Shown: piece by piece, positions 1 to 6,022 of the stretch
Numbering within the stretch: the first letter of the stretch is position 1
How the letters are laid out: every line of letters begins with the position of its first letter
Assembly: GCA_964651395.1 (NCBI GenBank)
Contig: CAZYXZ010000089.1
Coordinates: 1-11,201 of the forward strand
Reading direction: 5' to 3'
Source of the DNA: CAZYXZ01 sp964651395
GTDB lineage: Bacteria; Actinomycetota; Actinomycetes; BP-191
DNA length: 11,201 nt
The notes under the pieces: generated by a model
Seen by the model: the letters and a program-made list of their open reading frames with translations, nothing else
Databases searched by the model: none
Told to the model about the DNA's origin: nothing
Made by a program: the position numbers and the translations under genes

Positions 1-489
1 CTCGAGGAGCGCTATGGCGCGCGGCCGGCGTACTTCACGTGCCCGCCGGATCTCGCCGCGATGCTGCTGGAGGCCGATGCCGCCGTGCTGATCGGCGACG
101 CAGCGCTGCGAGCGCGGCAGGACGCCGCCCGGCTCGGCCTGCACTGGCACGACCTCGGCGCGGAGTGGAAGGACTGGACCGGCCTGCCGATGGTCTTCGC
201 GCTCTGGGCCGCGCGGCGCCAGTACGCCGAGGAGCACCCGGGTGCGGTGAAGGACGTGCAGGAGGCGTTCAGCTCCTCGCTCGCCTTCTCGCTGGAGCGG
301 GTCGAGGAGGTCGCCGCCCAGGCCGCGCGATGGGAGCCGTTCAGCGCCGCCGAGCTCGCGGCCTACTTCCGCTCCCTGGACTTCCGGCTGGGGGAGCGGC
401 AGCAGGACGGGCTGCGCGAGTTCGCACGACGCGCCGCTGCCCGTGGTGCCGTGCCGGAGCTCGCGTCGATCGTCTTCGCCGACGTCTGA
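1..489 (+). CDS. mqnA: Chorismate dehydratase MqnA, C-terminal part (5' end outside window)
   Basis: MqnA dehydrates chorismate to 3-[(1-carboxyvinyl)oxy]benzoate, the first step of the futalosine route to menaquinone. It is a cytoplasmic enzyme with a periplasmic-binding-protein-like fold. The reading frame is open from base 1 to the TGA at 487-489, giving 162 codons with no start in the window. Recognisable family stretches are AAVLIGDAALRA (visible residues about 28-39) followed by LGLHWHDLGAEWKDWTGLPM and FALWAARR, typical of the second lobe and hinge of MqnA proteins. The C-terminus is a helical, Arg/Ala-rich tail. The stop lies 13 bases before the mqnC start, which fits co-transcription and supports the assignment. 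About the first 40-45 % of the protein must lie upstream. The ATG at 61 is internal, since similarity-like sequence continues before it. Confidence 0.9.
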   Translation, partial: LEERYGARPAYFTCPPDLAAMLLEADAAVLIGDAALRARQDAARLGLHWHDLGAEWKDWTGLPMVFALWAARRQYAEEHPGAVKDVQEAFSSSLAFSLERVEEVAAQAARWEPFSAAELAAYFRSLDFRLGERQQDGLREFARRAAARGAVPELASIVFADV

Positions 490-502
490 GAGACTGAACC
501 CC

Positions 503-1651
503 GTGAGCGACCTCCAGGCAGTCCTCGACCGCGCCGCTCAGGGCGGTCGCATCTCGCCGGCGGAAGCGCTCGACCTCTACATGGACGCGCCGCTGCACGC
601 GCTCGGCCATGCCGCGGACGTCGTACGCCGCCGCCGCTTCCCGGACGGCATCGCGACCTACCTCATCGACCGCAACATCAACTACACCAACGTGTGCGTC
701 ACGGCGTGCAAGTTCTGCGCCTTCTACCGCGCGCCGGGGCACGAGGAAGGCTGGGTCCGCTCCCTCGACGAGATCCACGAGCGGTGCGCGGAAGCGGTCG
801 AGCTGGGCGCGACGCAGATCATGTTCCAGGGCGGGCACCACCCCGAGTTCGGCATCGAGTACTACGAGGAGCTCTTCGGCACCGTCAAGCGCGCCTTCCC
901 GCAGCTGGCCCTGCACTCCCTCGGCGGCAGCGAGGTCGTGCACATCTCGAAGACCAGCGGCATCACGATCGAGGAAGCGATCACCCGGCTGAAGGCAGCC
1001 GGTCTCGACTCGTTCGCCGGTGCTGGCGCCGAGATCCTCACCGAGCGGCCGCGGCACAACATCGCGCCGCTGAAGGAACCGGGCCACGTCTGGCTCGACG
1101 TGATGCGCACCGCGCACCGGCTCGGTGTCGAGTCGACCGCGACGTTCATGATGGGCACCGGCGAGACGAACGCCGAGCGGATCGAGCACCTGACGATGAT
1201 CCGTGACGTGCAGGACGACACCGGCGGCTTCCGCGCCTTCATCCCGTGGACCTACCAGCCGGAGAACAACCACCTGAAGGGCCACACCCAGGCGACCGTG
1301 CTCGAGTACCTGCGGATGATCGCGGTGAGCCGGCTCTTCTTCGACAACGTCGCGCACGTGCAGGGCTCGTGGCTCACCGTCGGCAAGGAGGTCGGCCAGC
1401 TGACGCTGCACTACGGCGCCGACGACCTCGGCTCGATCATGCTCGAGGAGAACGTCGTCTCCGCGGCCGGCGCAAAGCACCGGTCCAACCGGGCCGAGAT
1501 CATCGACCTGATCCGCAAGGCCGGGCGGATCCCGGCGCAGCGCGACACGCTGTACCGCCACCTCGTCGTACACCGTGACCCGGCCGACGACCCGGTCGAC
1601 GTCGTGCCGTCGCACTTCTCCTCGACCGCGCTCGAGATCGTCCCCGTCTGA
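503..1651 (+). CDS. mqnC: Cyclic dehypoxanthinyl futalosine synthase MqnC (radical SAM)
   Basis: MqnC is a radical S-adenosylmethionine enzyme that cyclises dehypoxanthine futalosine to the spiro compound that MqnD then cleaves. The product is 382 residues, a normal length. The 4Fe-4S/SAM motif is CVTACKFC, a CX3CX2C pattern with Cys65, Cys69 and Cys72, preceded by the family phrase DRNINYTNVC. That phrase favours MqnC over the related aminofutalosine synthase MqnE. Other conserved stretches are MFQGGHHPEFGIEYYE, FMMGTGET, FIPWTYQPENN and the C-terminal HVQGSWLTVGKEVGQ. I chose GTG at 503. The ATG at 443 in this frame lies inside mqnA and adds a basic, low-complexity tail with no family character. 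No strong Shine-Dalgarno is visible, so translation may be coupled to mqnA, which ends 13 bases upstream. Confidence 0.95.
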   Translation: MSDLQAVLDRAAQGGRISPAEALDLYMDAPLHALGHAADVVRRRRFPDGIATYLIDRNINYTNVCVTACKFCAFYRAPGHEEGWVRSLDEIHERCAEAVELGATQIMFQGGHHPEFGIEYYEELFGTVKRAFPQLALHSLGGSEVVHISKTSGITIEEAITRLKAAGLDSFAGAGAEILTERPRHNIAPLKEPGHVWLDVMRTAHRLGVESTATFMMGTGETNAERIEHLTMIRDVQDDTGGFRAFIPWTYQPENNHLKGHTQATVLEYLRMIAVSRLFFDNVAHVQGSWLTVGKEVGQLTLHYGADDLGSIMLEENVVSAAGAKHRSNRAEIIDLIRKAGRIPAQRDTLYRHLVVHRDPADDPVDVVPSHFSSTALEIVPV

Positions 1652-1653
1652 CG

Positions 1654-1763
1654 TTGGAGACGACCGTCCACTGCGCGCCGGTGGTGGTGACGATGACCGG
1701 TGCGCCCGTGCGCGGCGGGGCCGTCGCGGTGTCCGGTGACCGAGTCGTCGCCGTCGGCGCGCC
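1654..1763 (+). other. Out-of-frame N-terminal segment of the downstream amidohydrolase
   Basis: Starting at TTG 1654, two bases after the mqnC stop, one frame encodes LETTVHCAPVVVTMTGAPVR and then GGAVAVSGDRVVAVGAP. This is the standard opening of cog0402-type amidohydrolases: the beta-strands of the small composite domain, ending in a 'dRVVAVG' turn. The frame then degenerates into CLRRTPTPRVMSGRGC and stops with TGA at 1816-1818. The barrel part (VLTPGLVNAHTHLQ) continues in the neighbouring frame, which itself has a TGA at 1737-1739 and so cannot extend upstream. Adding one base near 1762 would join the two as ...AVGAP-DVLAAH..., giving about 414 residues. This is either a genuine frameshift or a sequence error. 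The start codon choice (TTG) is tentative. Confidence 0.7.
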
Positions 1764-1766
1764 GAC

Positions 1767-2897
1767 GTGCTTGCGGCGCACGCCCACGCCGCGTGTCATG
1801 AGTGGCCGGGGGTGCTGACGCCAGGGCTGGTCAACGCCCATACGCACCTGCAGTTCAGCGACGACGCGGACCTCGCGTCGAGCGGCCTGGAGTTCTTCGA
1901 CTGGATCCGCGCCATCTCCGTGCGCGGCCGCACGCACACGGCGGCGGAGTGGGAGGTCGCCGCGGGCCACGGCGCGGCGCAGCTGCTCGCCACGGGCACG
2001 ACGTGCGTCGCCGACGTGGTGACGCATGCCCCGGCCCTGGGCCCGGTCGCGGCCGCCGGGCTGGCCGGCATCAGCTACCTCGAGGTCGTGGCGTGCGACC
2101 CGGCCCGCTGGCCGGACGTGCGTGCGCAGCTCCTCGACGACCTCGCCGCGGCGCCCGACGGGCGGTCGGTCGGGATCGCGCCGCACACCCTGTACACGCT
2201 CGACGTCGCGGTCGTCGCCGCCCTGGCCGCGCTGGCGCGCGAGCGGGGGCTGCGCCTGCACACGCACGTCGCGGAGAGCCGGCACGAGGTCAGCTACATC
2301 GCCTGCGGCGAGGGCGCGTTCGCGGGCATCGCGGAGCAGTTCGGCCTCGACTTCGCGCTGACGCGCGACGGGGGCAGCGGCCGCACGCCGGTCGGCGAGC
2401 TCGACGTACAGCACGGCCTGGGGCTCGACTGCCACGTCGCGCACGGCGTCCACGTCACCCCGGAGGACCGGGCTCTCCTGCGCGAACGAGGCAGTGTCGT
2501 GGCGCTGTGCATCCGGTCGAACCGGCTGCTGCAGGCCGGTGATCCCCCGGTGGCGGCCTACTTGGCCGAAGGGAACCGCGTCGCCGTCGGAACGGACTCG
2601 CTCGCGTCGTCCCCGGACCTGGACCTGCTGGCCGAGCTCGCCGTCCTCCGGGATGCCGCGCTGTCGCAGGGGGCGGCCGCCGACGGCCTCGCCGAGCAGC
2701 TGTTCGCGGCCGCGACCCTCGGCGGCGCCGCAGCCCTCGGCCTCTCCGACGTCGGCCGCCTCGAGGCCGGCTCACGCGCGGACCTCGCCGTCTTCGACGT
2801 GCCGACCGACGGCGCGCCGTACGACGCGCTGGTCGACGAGGGCGCCGGCCGTTGCGTCGCCACGGTGCTCGGCGGCGAGCTGGTGCACTCGGCATGA
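1767..2897 (+). CDS. Amidohydrolase (cog0402-like), probable 6-aminodeoxyfutalosine deaminase; N-terminus frameshifted
   Basis: This is a metal-dependent TIM-barrel hydrolase of the amidohydrolase superfamily. The uninterrupted frame from GTG 1767 gives 376 residues. The metal and catalytic set is complete: HTH with His25/His27 (LVNAHTHLQ), His167 in THVAES, His226 in AHGVHV, and Asp277 in VGTDSLASS. The C-terminal strands (GRLEAGSRADLAVFD) belong to the small beta-sandwich, whose N-terminal half is encoded upstream in another frame. GTG 1767 is therefore probably not the ancestral start. Members of this superfamily deaminate 6-aminodeoxyfutalosine to futalosine, and a position between mqnC and menG makes that the best guess. 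Other cog0402 deaminases or chlorohydrolases remain possible from sequence alone. The stop overlaps the menG start as ATGA, indicating translational coupling. Without the N-terminal strands the protein may fold poorly. Confidence 0.8.
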   Translation: MLAAHAHAACHEWPGVLTPGLVNAHTHLQFSDDADLASSGLEFFDWIRAISVRGRTHTAAEWEVAAGHGAAQLLATGTTCVADVVTHAPALGPVAAAGLAGISYLEVVACDPARWPDVRAQLLDDLAAAPDGRSVGIAPHTLYTLDVAVVAALAALARERGLRLHTHVAESRHEVSYIACGEGAFAGIAEQFGLDFALTRDGGSGRTPVGELDVQHGLGLDCHVAHGVHVTPEDRALLRERGSVVALCIRSNRLLQAGDPPVAAYLAEGNRVAVGTDSLASSPDLDLLAELAVLRDAALSQGAAADGLAEQLFAAATLGGAAALGLSDVGRLEAGSRADLAVFDVPTDGAPYDALVDEGAGRCVATVLGGELVHSA

Positions 2898-3595
2898 GCG
2901 GCCGCAGAGCGCAGCTGGACAAGGCGCCGGCTGACGTCGCGGCGATGTTCGACGCGGTCGCACCGAAGTACGACCGCACCAACGCCGTGCTCTCCATGGG
3001 TCAGGACCGCCGCTGGCGCACGGCGACCACCCGCGGTGTCGCGCTGAAGCCGGGGGAGGTGGCCCTCGACCTGGCCGCCGGCACCGGCACCTCGTCGGTC
3101 GCCCTCGCGCGCGACGGCGGCCGCGTCGTCGCGTGCGACTTCAGCCTCGGGATGCTGGCGGCCGGGCACGCCCGCAGACCGGACCTGGCCTTCGTCGCCG
3201 GGGATGCGCTGCGCCTGCCGTTCGCGGACGCGTCCTTCGACGCGGTCACGATCTCCTTCGGCCTGCGCAACCTGGCCGACACCGACGCCGGCCTGGCCGA
3301 GATGCGGCGCGTGACCAAGCCCGGGGGACGGCTCGTGGTCTGCGAGTTCTCCCACCCGACCTGGGCGCCGTTCCGAGGCGTCTACCTCGGCTACCTCATG
3401 CGCGCGCTGCCCGCCGTGGCCACGAAGGTGAGCAGCAACCCGGACGCCTACGTCTACCTGGCCGAGTCGATCCGCGCCTGGCCGGACCAGGCCAAGCTGG
3501 CCGACAAGATCGCGTCGGCCGGCTGGGACCAGGTCAGCTGGCGGAACCTGAGCGGCGGCATCGTCGCCCTCCACCGCGCCCGCAACCCCGCCTGA
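2894..3595 (+). CDS. menG: Demethylmenaquinone methyltransferase (MenG/UbiE)
   Basis: MenG transfers the methyl group of S-adenosylmethionine to carbon 2 of demethylmenaquinone, the last step common to both menaquinone routes. It acts at the cytoplasmic face of the membrane, where its prenylated substrate lies. The product is 233 residues, normal for the family. The first UbiE signature is YDRTNAVLSMGQDRRWR (residues about 26-42). SAM-binding motif I is LDLAAGTGT (58-66), followed by the acidic end of strand 2 in ACDFSLGML. The second signature region is RVTKPGGRLVVCEFS. I chose ATG 2894 because it overlaps the preceding TGA as ATGA and begins just before the conserved FDAVAPKYD. In-frame codons upstream lie inside the amidohydrolase gene. 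GGCGAG about ten bases upstream may serve as a weak ribosome site. Confidence 0.95.
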   Translation: MSGRRAQLDKAPADVAAMFDAVAPKYDRTNAVLSMGQDRRWRTATTRGVALKPGEVALDLAAGTGTSSVALARDGGRVVACDFSLGMLAAGHARRPDLAFVAGDALRLPFADASFDAVTISFGLRNLADTDAGLAEMRRVTKPGGRLVVCEFSHPTWAPFRGVYLGYLMRALPAVATKVSSNPDAYVYLAESIRAWPDQAKLADKIASAGWDQVSWRNLSGGIVALHRARNPA

Positions 3596-3612
3596 CCCCG
3601 CCTGACCCCGCC
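3585..3612 (+). repeat. 10-base tandem repeat, about 2.8 copies, across the menG stop
   Basis: The unit ACCCCGCCTG repeats with a period of exactly ten bases from 3585 to 3612. The first unit includes the last codons of menG and the second carries the TGA. Because ten is not a multiple of three, the second copy reads in another frame. It looks like replication slippage at the gene end. No function is evident. Confidence 0.75.
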
Positions 3613-3638
3613 CACCCCCACGCCCCTCCGACTCCACA

Positions 3639-3677
3639 GTGGAGGCTCGTGGCCCTATTCCGGCCAGAATCCTCCAC
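3639..3677 (+). terminator. Terminator-like hairpin downstream of menG (candidate)
   Basis: GTGGAGG (3639-3645) pairs with CCTCCAC (3671-3677), and TGGCC (3650-3654) with GGCCA (3662-3666) inside it. The two stems are separated by a 4x4 internal loop and closed by a seven-base loop. No T-run follows, so it is not a classical intrinsic terminator, though high-GC actinobacteria often lack the T-run. The left arm can instead pair with CTCCAC at 3632-3637, making the palindrome CTCCACAGTGGAG. The placement 44 bases after the menG stop fits a transcription boundary. A regulatory palindrome is an alternative. Confidence 0.35.
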
Positions 3678-3692
3678 GGTCGGAGCAGGCGG

Positions 3693-3723
3693 CTGGCCGG
3701 GGTCGTCCGTGCGGGCATAGACT
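3693..3723 (+). promoter_or_regulatory. Candidate promoter for the flavoprotein gene
   Basis: TAGACT at 3718-3723 fits the actinobacterial -10 pattern TANNNT. The best upstream hexamer is CTGGCC at 3693-3698, a poor -35 with a 19-base spacer, so the promoter may be weak or activator-dependent. Transcription would begin near 3730, placing the Rex-like palindrome just downstream, where a bound repressor would block the polymerase. Confidence 0.4.
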
Positions 3724-3737
3724 GCGCTCGATCGGGC

Positions 3738-3755
3738 TCGTGAAGGCTTTCACAA
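3738..3755 (+). promoter_or_regulatory. Rex (NADH/NAD+ redox repressor) operator candidate
   Basis: The bases TCGTGAAGGCTTTCACAA match the Rex operator consensus TTGTGAA-N4-TTCACAA at 13 of 14 specified positions; only the second base differs (C for T). Rex binds such sites when NADH is low and releases them when the NADH/NAD+ ratio rises. In streptomycetes it is known to control cyd and nuo genes. The site lies 15 bases after a TANNNT -10 box and 38 bases before the GTG start of the flavoprotein. Flanking GGGCT (3734-3738) and AGCCC (3755-3759) extend the dyad to 26 bases with one mismatch. The factor assignment is inference from the motif; no rex gene is in view. Confidence 0.7.
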
Positions 3756-3792
3756 GCCCAGTCGGCCGCCTCCCAGCCACCGGAGATACGCC

Positions 3793-5079
3793 GTGACCGA
3801 GCCCGTGACCCGCGACGCGGACGTCATCGTGGTCGGCGCGGGACCGGGCGGGGCCACGGCCGCCTACTACCTCGCCCAGGCCGGCCTCGACGTCCTCGTC
3901 CTGGAGAAGTCCAGCTTCCCCAGGGAGAAGGTCTGCGGCGACGGGCTCACCCCCCGCGCGGTGCGCAGCCTGATCGGCATGGGCATCGACACCGACGGAC
4001 CCGGCTGGATGCGCAACGAGGGCCTGCGGATCATCGGCGGCGGCGTCCGGCTCGAGCTGCCCTGGCCGGAGCTGGCCAGCTACCCCGACTACGGCCTGGT
4101 CCGCCCGCGCCTCGACTTCGACGAGCTGCTGGCCCGTACGGCGCAGAAGGCCGGTGCCCGGCTGCACGAGCTGACCGAGGTGACCGGCCCCGTGCACGAC
4201 GGGGGCGGCACCGTCGTCGGGGTGCGAGCGCGCCGCGTGCCCGAGGAGGTCAACGGGCGACCCAGCCGCGAGCGGCATGCGGGCGACGAGGTCACCTACC
4301 GGGCCCGACTGGTGATCGCCGCCGACGGAGCAAGCAGCCGTCTCGGTCTCGCCCTGGGCCTCGAGCCGCGCGACGACCGTCCGATGGGCGTCGCCGTACG
4401 CCGGTACTACCGCTCCCCGCGCCACGACGACACCTACCTCGAGTCGTGGCTCGAGCTCTGGCAGGGCGACAAGCTGCTGCCCGGCTACGGCTGGATCTTC
4501 CCGGTCGGCGACGGCACGTCCAACCTCGGCCTCGGCCTGCTCAACACCTCGGCCGGCTTCCGTGGCACGAACTACCGCCAGCTGCTCGACGACTGGCTCA
4601 AGGGCATGCCCGAGGAGTGGGGCTTCATCGAGCCCAACGCGGTCGGCCCGGTGCGCGGCGGCGCGTTGCCGATGGGCTTCAACCGCCAGCCCCATTACCA
4701 CCGCGGCGTCCTGCTGGTCGGCGACGCGGGCGGCGTCGTCAACCCGTTCAACGGCGAAGGCATCGCGTACGCGATGGAGAGCGCCCAGCTGGCCGCCGAG
4801 GTGATCGTCCAGGCGCTGGCCCGGCACGACCCGCGGGTGCTGCACCAGTACCCGACCGAGCTGAAGGCCCGGTACGGCGGCTACTACACGCTCGGGCGGA
4901 TCTTCGTGCACGCGATCGGCAACCCCCACGTGATGAAGCTGGCCACGCAGCACGGGCTCCCCCGGCCGCTGCTCATGAAGTTCACGCTCAAGCTGCTGGC
5001 CAACCTCACCGACCCCCGCGGCGGCGACGCGATGGACCGGCTGATCAACGCGATGAGCCGCATGGCTCCCGCGGCGTGA
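3793..5079 (+). CDS. Geranylgeranyl-reductase-family flavoprotein, probable menaquinone side-chain reductase (MenJ-like)
   Basis: This is an FAD-dependent oxidoreductase that hydrogenates isoprenoid double bonds. The product is 428 residues. It opens with a Rossmann dinucleotide motif, VIVVGAGPGGATAA (Gly15, Gly17, Gly20), and acidic Glu38 ending the second strand. Next comes the family signature KVCGDGLTPRAV (about residues 46-57). The second FAD contact is VGDAGG (Asp311), followed by NPFNGEGI (317-324). GTG 3793 is preceded by GGAGA at 3782-3786 with good spacing, and the Rossmann strand begins ten residues later. In mycobacteria a relative, MenJ, reduces one isoprene unit of menaquinone and also lies near menG. 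Position between menG and nuoA suggests the same job here, giving partially saturated MK. Chlorophyll-type or archaeal-lipid GGR activity is unlikely in this setting. The Rex-like site sits in its leader. Confidence 0.87.
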   Translation: MTEPVTRDADVIVVGAGPGGATAAYYLAQAGLDVLVLEKSSFPREKVCGDGLTPRAVRSLIGMGIDTDGPGWMRNEGLRIIGGGVRLELPWPELASYPDYGLVRPRLDFDELLARTAQKAGARLHELTEVTGPVHDGGGTVVGVRARRVPEEVNGRPSRERHAGDEVTYRARLVIAADGASSRLGLALGLEPRDDRPMGVAVRRYYRSPRHDDTYLESWLELWQGDKLLPGYGWIFPVGDGTSNLGLGLLNTSAGFRGTNYRQLLDDWLKGMPEEWGFIEPNAVGPVRGGALPMGFNRQPHYHRGVLLVGDAGGVVNPFNGEGIAYAMESAQLAAEVIVQALARHDPRVLHQYPTELKARYGGYYTLGRIFVHAIGNPHVMKLATQHGLPRPLLMKFTLKLLANLTDPRGGDAMDRLINAMSRMAPAA

Positions 5080-5085
5080 CGGCTT

Positions 5086-5114
5086 TTGGCCGCGGACGAG
5101 GCGCCTCGTAGTCT
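5086..5114 (+). promoter_or_regulatory. Candidate nuoA promoter
   Basis: TTGGCC (5086-5091) matches four of six bases of the TTGACA -35 box. A spacer of exactly 17 bases separates it from TAGTCT (5109-5114), which fits TANNNT. Transcription would begin near 5121, giving a leader of about 24 bases that contains the nuoA Shine-Dalgarno. A promoter here would let nuo be expressed separately from the flavoprotein gene. Confidence 0.5.
5096..5109. promoter_or_regulatory. 14-base perfect palindrome within the nuoA promoter spacer
   Basis: ACGAGGCGCCTCGT is its own reverse complement. It fills most of the gap between the candidate -35 and -10 boxes and touches the first base of the -10. That position suits a repressor or a MerR-type regulator acting on the spacer. 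I do not recognise the binding factor, and a GC-rich palindrome of this size can arise by chance. Confidence 0.35.
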
Positions 5115-5133
5115 TACCGCCCCGACGCACCGG

Positions 5134-5140
5134 AAGGAGG
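5134..5140 (+). promoter_or_regulatory. Strong Shine-Dalgarno for nuoA
   Basis: AAGGAGG is the strongest ribosome-binding sequence in the window. It lies four bases before GTG 5145, a short but usable spacing. It supports GTG 5145 over the nearby ATG at 5143, which is out of frame and meets a stop two codons later. Confidence 0.75.
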
Positions 5141-5144
5141 AGAT

Positions 5145-5528
5145 GTGCTGAGGCCGTACCTGCCGATCGCCGTGATGTTCGCGGTGGCGGCCGCCTTCGC
5201 CGTCTTCTCCGTCGTCGCCGGGAGCGCGATCGGCCCCAAGCGCTTCAACCGGGCCAAGGTCGAGCCGTACGAGTGCGGCATCGAGCCCGAGGACAACGTC
5301 ACGCAGCACCGGTTCCCGGTGAAGTACTACCTGACCGCGATGCTGTTCATCGTCTTCGACATCGAGATCGTCTTCCTCTACCCGTGGGCCGTGTTCTTCG
5401 GCCAGCAGACCTCGCAGGAGGCGGCCACCGGCGTCATCTTCCTGCTGGTCGAGATGGTCGTGTTCATCGCCACCGTCTTCGTCGCCTACGCGTACGTGTG
5501 GAAGCGCGGGGGTCTCGAATGGGACTAG
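5145..5528 (+). CDS. nuoA: NADH-quinone oxidoreductase subunit A (NuoA)
   Basis: NuoA is a small membrane subunit of complex I at the junction of the membrane arm with the quinone-binding peripheral arm. The product is 127 residues with three hydrophobic helices, at about 6-27, 61-85 and 96-118. The loop after helix 1 carries the conserved EPYECGIEP (40-48, Cys44), the region that closes the quinone cavity. Helix 2 begins with FPVKYYLTAMLFIVFDIE, including the family's acidic FDIE (71-74). GTG 5145 is supported by the upstream AAGGAGG. The 3' end overlaps nuoB by ten bases, so the two are translationally linked. This is the first gene of the nuo series, 65 bases after the flavoprotein. Confidence 0.96.
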   Translation: MLRPYLPIAVMFAVAAAFAVFSVVAGSAIGPKRFNRAKVEPYECGIEPEDNVTQHRFPVKYYLTAMLFIVFDIEIVFLYPWAVFFGQQTSQEAATGVIFLLVEMVVFIATVFVAYAYVWKRGGLEWD

Positions 5529-6022
5529 AGGAGAAGCTGCCCAGCGGAGTGCTCCTCACCTCCGTCGAGAAGATGGTCAACTGGTCGCGCAAGTCCTCGC
5601 TGTGGCCGGCCACCTTCGGCCTGGCCTGCTGCGCGATCGAGATGATGGCCACCGGCGCCGGCCGCTACGACATGGCGCGCTTCGGCATGGAGGTGTTCCG
5701 GGCGTCGCCTCGGCAGGCCGACCTGATGATCGTGGCCGGCCGGGTGAGCCAGAAGATGGCCCCGGTGCTTCGTCAGATCTACGACCAGATGGCGGAGCCC
5801 AAGTGGGTGCTGGCCATGGGGGTCTGCGCGTCGTCGGGCGGGATGTTCAACAACTACGCGATCGTCCAGGGCGTCGACCACGTCGTACCCGTCGACATGT
5901 ACCTCCCCGGCTGTCCTCCGCGGCCGGAGATGCTGCTCGACGCGATCCTCAAGCTGCACGAGAAGATCGGGCGCGAGCCGCTCGGAGCCAACGTCTCCTC
6001 GTCCGTGGGGACCACGGCGTGA
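5519..6022 (+). CDS. nuoB: NADH-quinone oxidoreductase subunit B (NuoB)
   Basis: NuoB holds the terminal 4Fe-4S cluster N2, which passes electrons to menaquinone at the interface with NuoD. The product is 167 residues. The four cluster ligands are visible: the tandem Cys37-Cys38 in FGLACCAIEMM, Cys103 in MGVCASSGG, and Cys132 in LPGCPPRPE. The N-terminal EKMVNWSRKSSLWPATFG is typical of the family. ATG 5519 lies within the end of nuoA, and an in-frame start further up would run into nuoA coding sequence. The stop TGA overlaps the GTG of nuoC as GTGA. No unusual residues were noticed. Confidence 0.97.
   Translation: MGLEEKLPSGVLLTSVEKMVNWSRKSSLWPATFGLACCAIEMMATGAGRYDMARFGMEVFRASPRQADLMIVAGRVSQKMAPVLRQIYDQMAEPKWVLAMGVCASSGGMFNNYAIVQGVDHVVPVDMYLPGCPPRPEMLLDAILKLHEKIGREPLGANVSSSVGTTA

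Noticed and set aside
443..502. Extended MqnC start at ATG 443
   Set aside because: It would overlap mqnA by 47 bases and add Arg/Ser-rich sequence unlike the family. GTG 503 lies right after the mqnA stop.
341..1615. Long open frame on the minus strand opposite mqnC
   Set aside because: The translation is Arg/Val/Asp-rich low-complexity sequence with no family motif. It mirrors the codon pattern of mqnC, as expected in very GC-rich DNA.
2558..3718. Minus-strand open frame of 386 codons opposite the amidohydrolase and menG
   Set aside because: The product has no recognisable domain, spans two confident plus-strand genes and the spacer, and has the composition of an antisense shadow.
3655..5130. 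Minus-strand open frame of 491 codons opposite the flavoprotein
   Set aside because: It is long only because stops are rare in this frame at high G+C. The plus strand carries clear FAD motifs, and the antisense protein has none.
5143..5151. ATG at 5143 as the nuoA start, or as a regulatory mini-ORF
   Set aside because: The frame reads Met-Cys-stop and sits only two bases from the Shine-Dalgarno. GTG 5145 gives the correct NuoA N-terminus. A role for a two-codon ORF cannot be supported.
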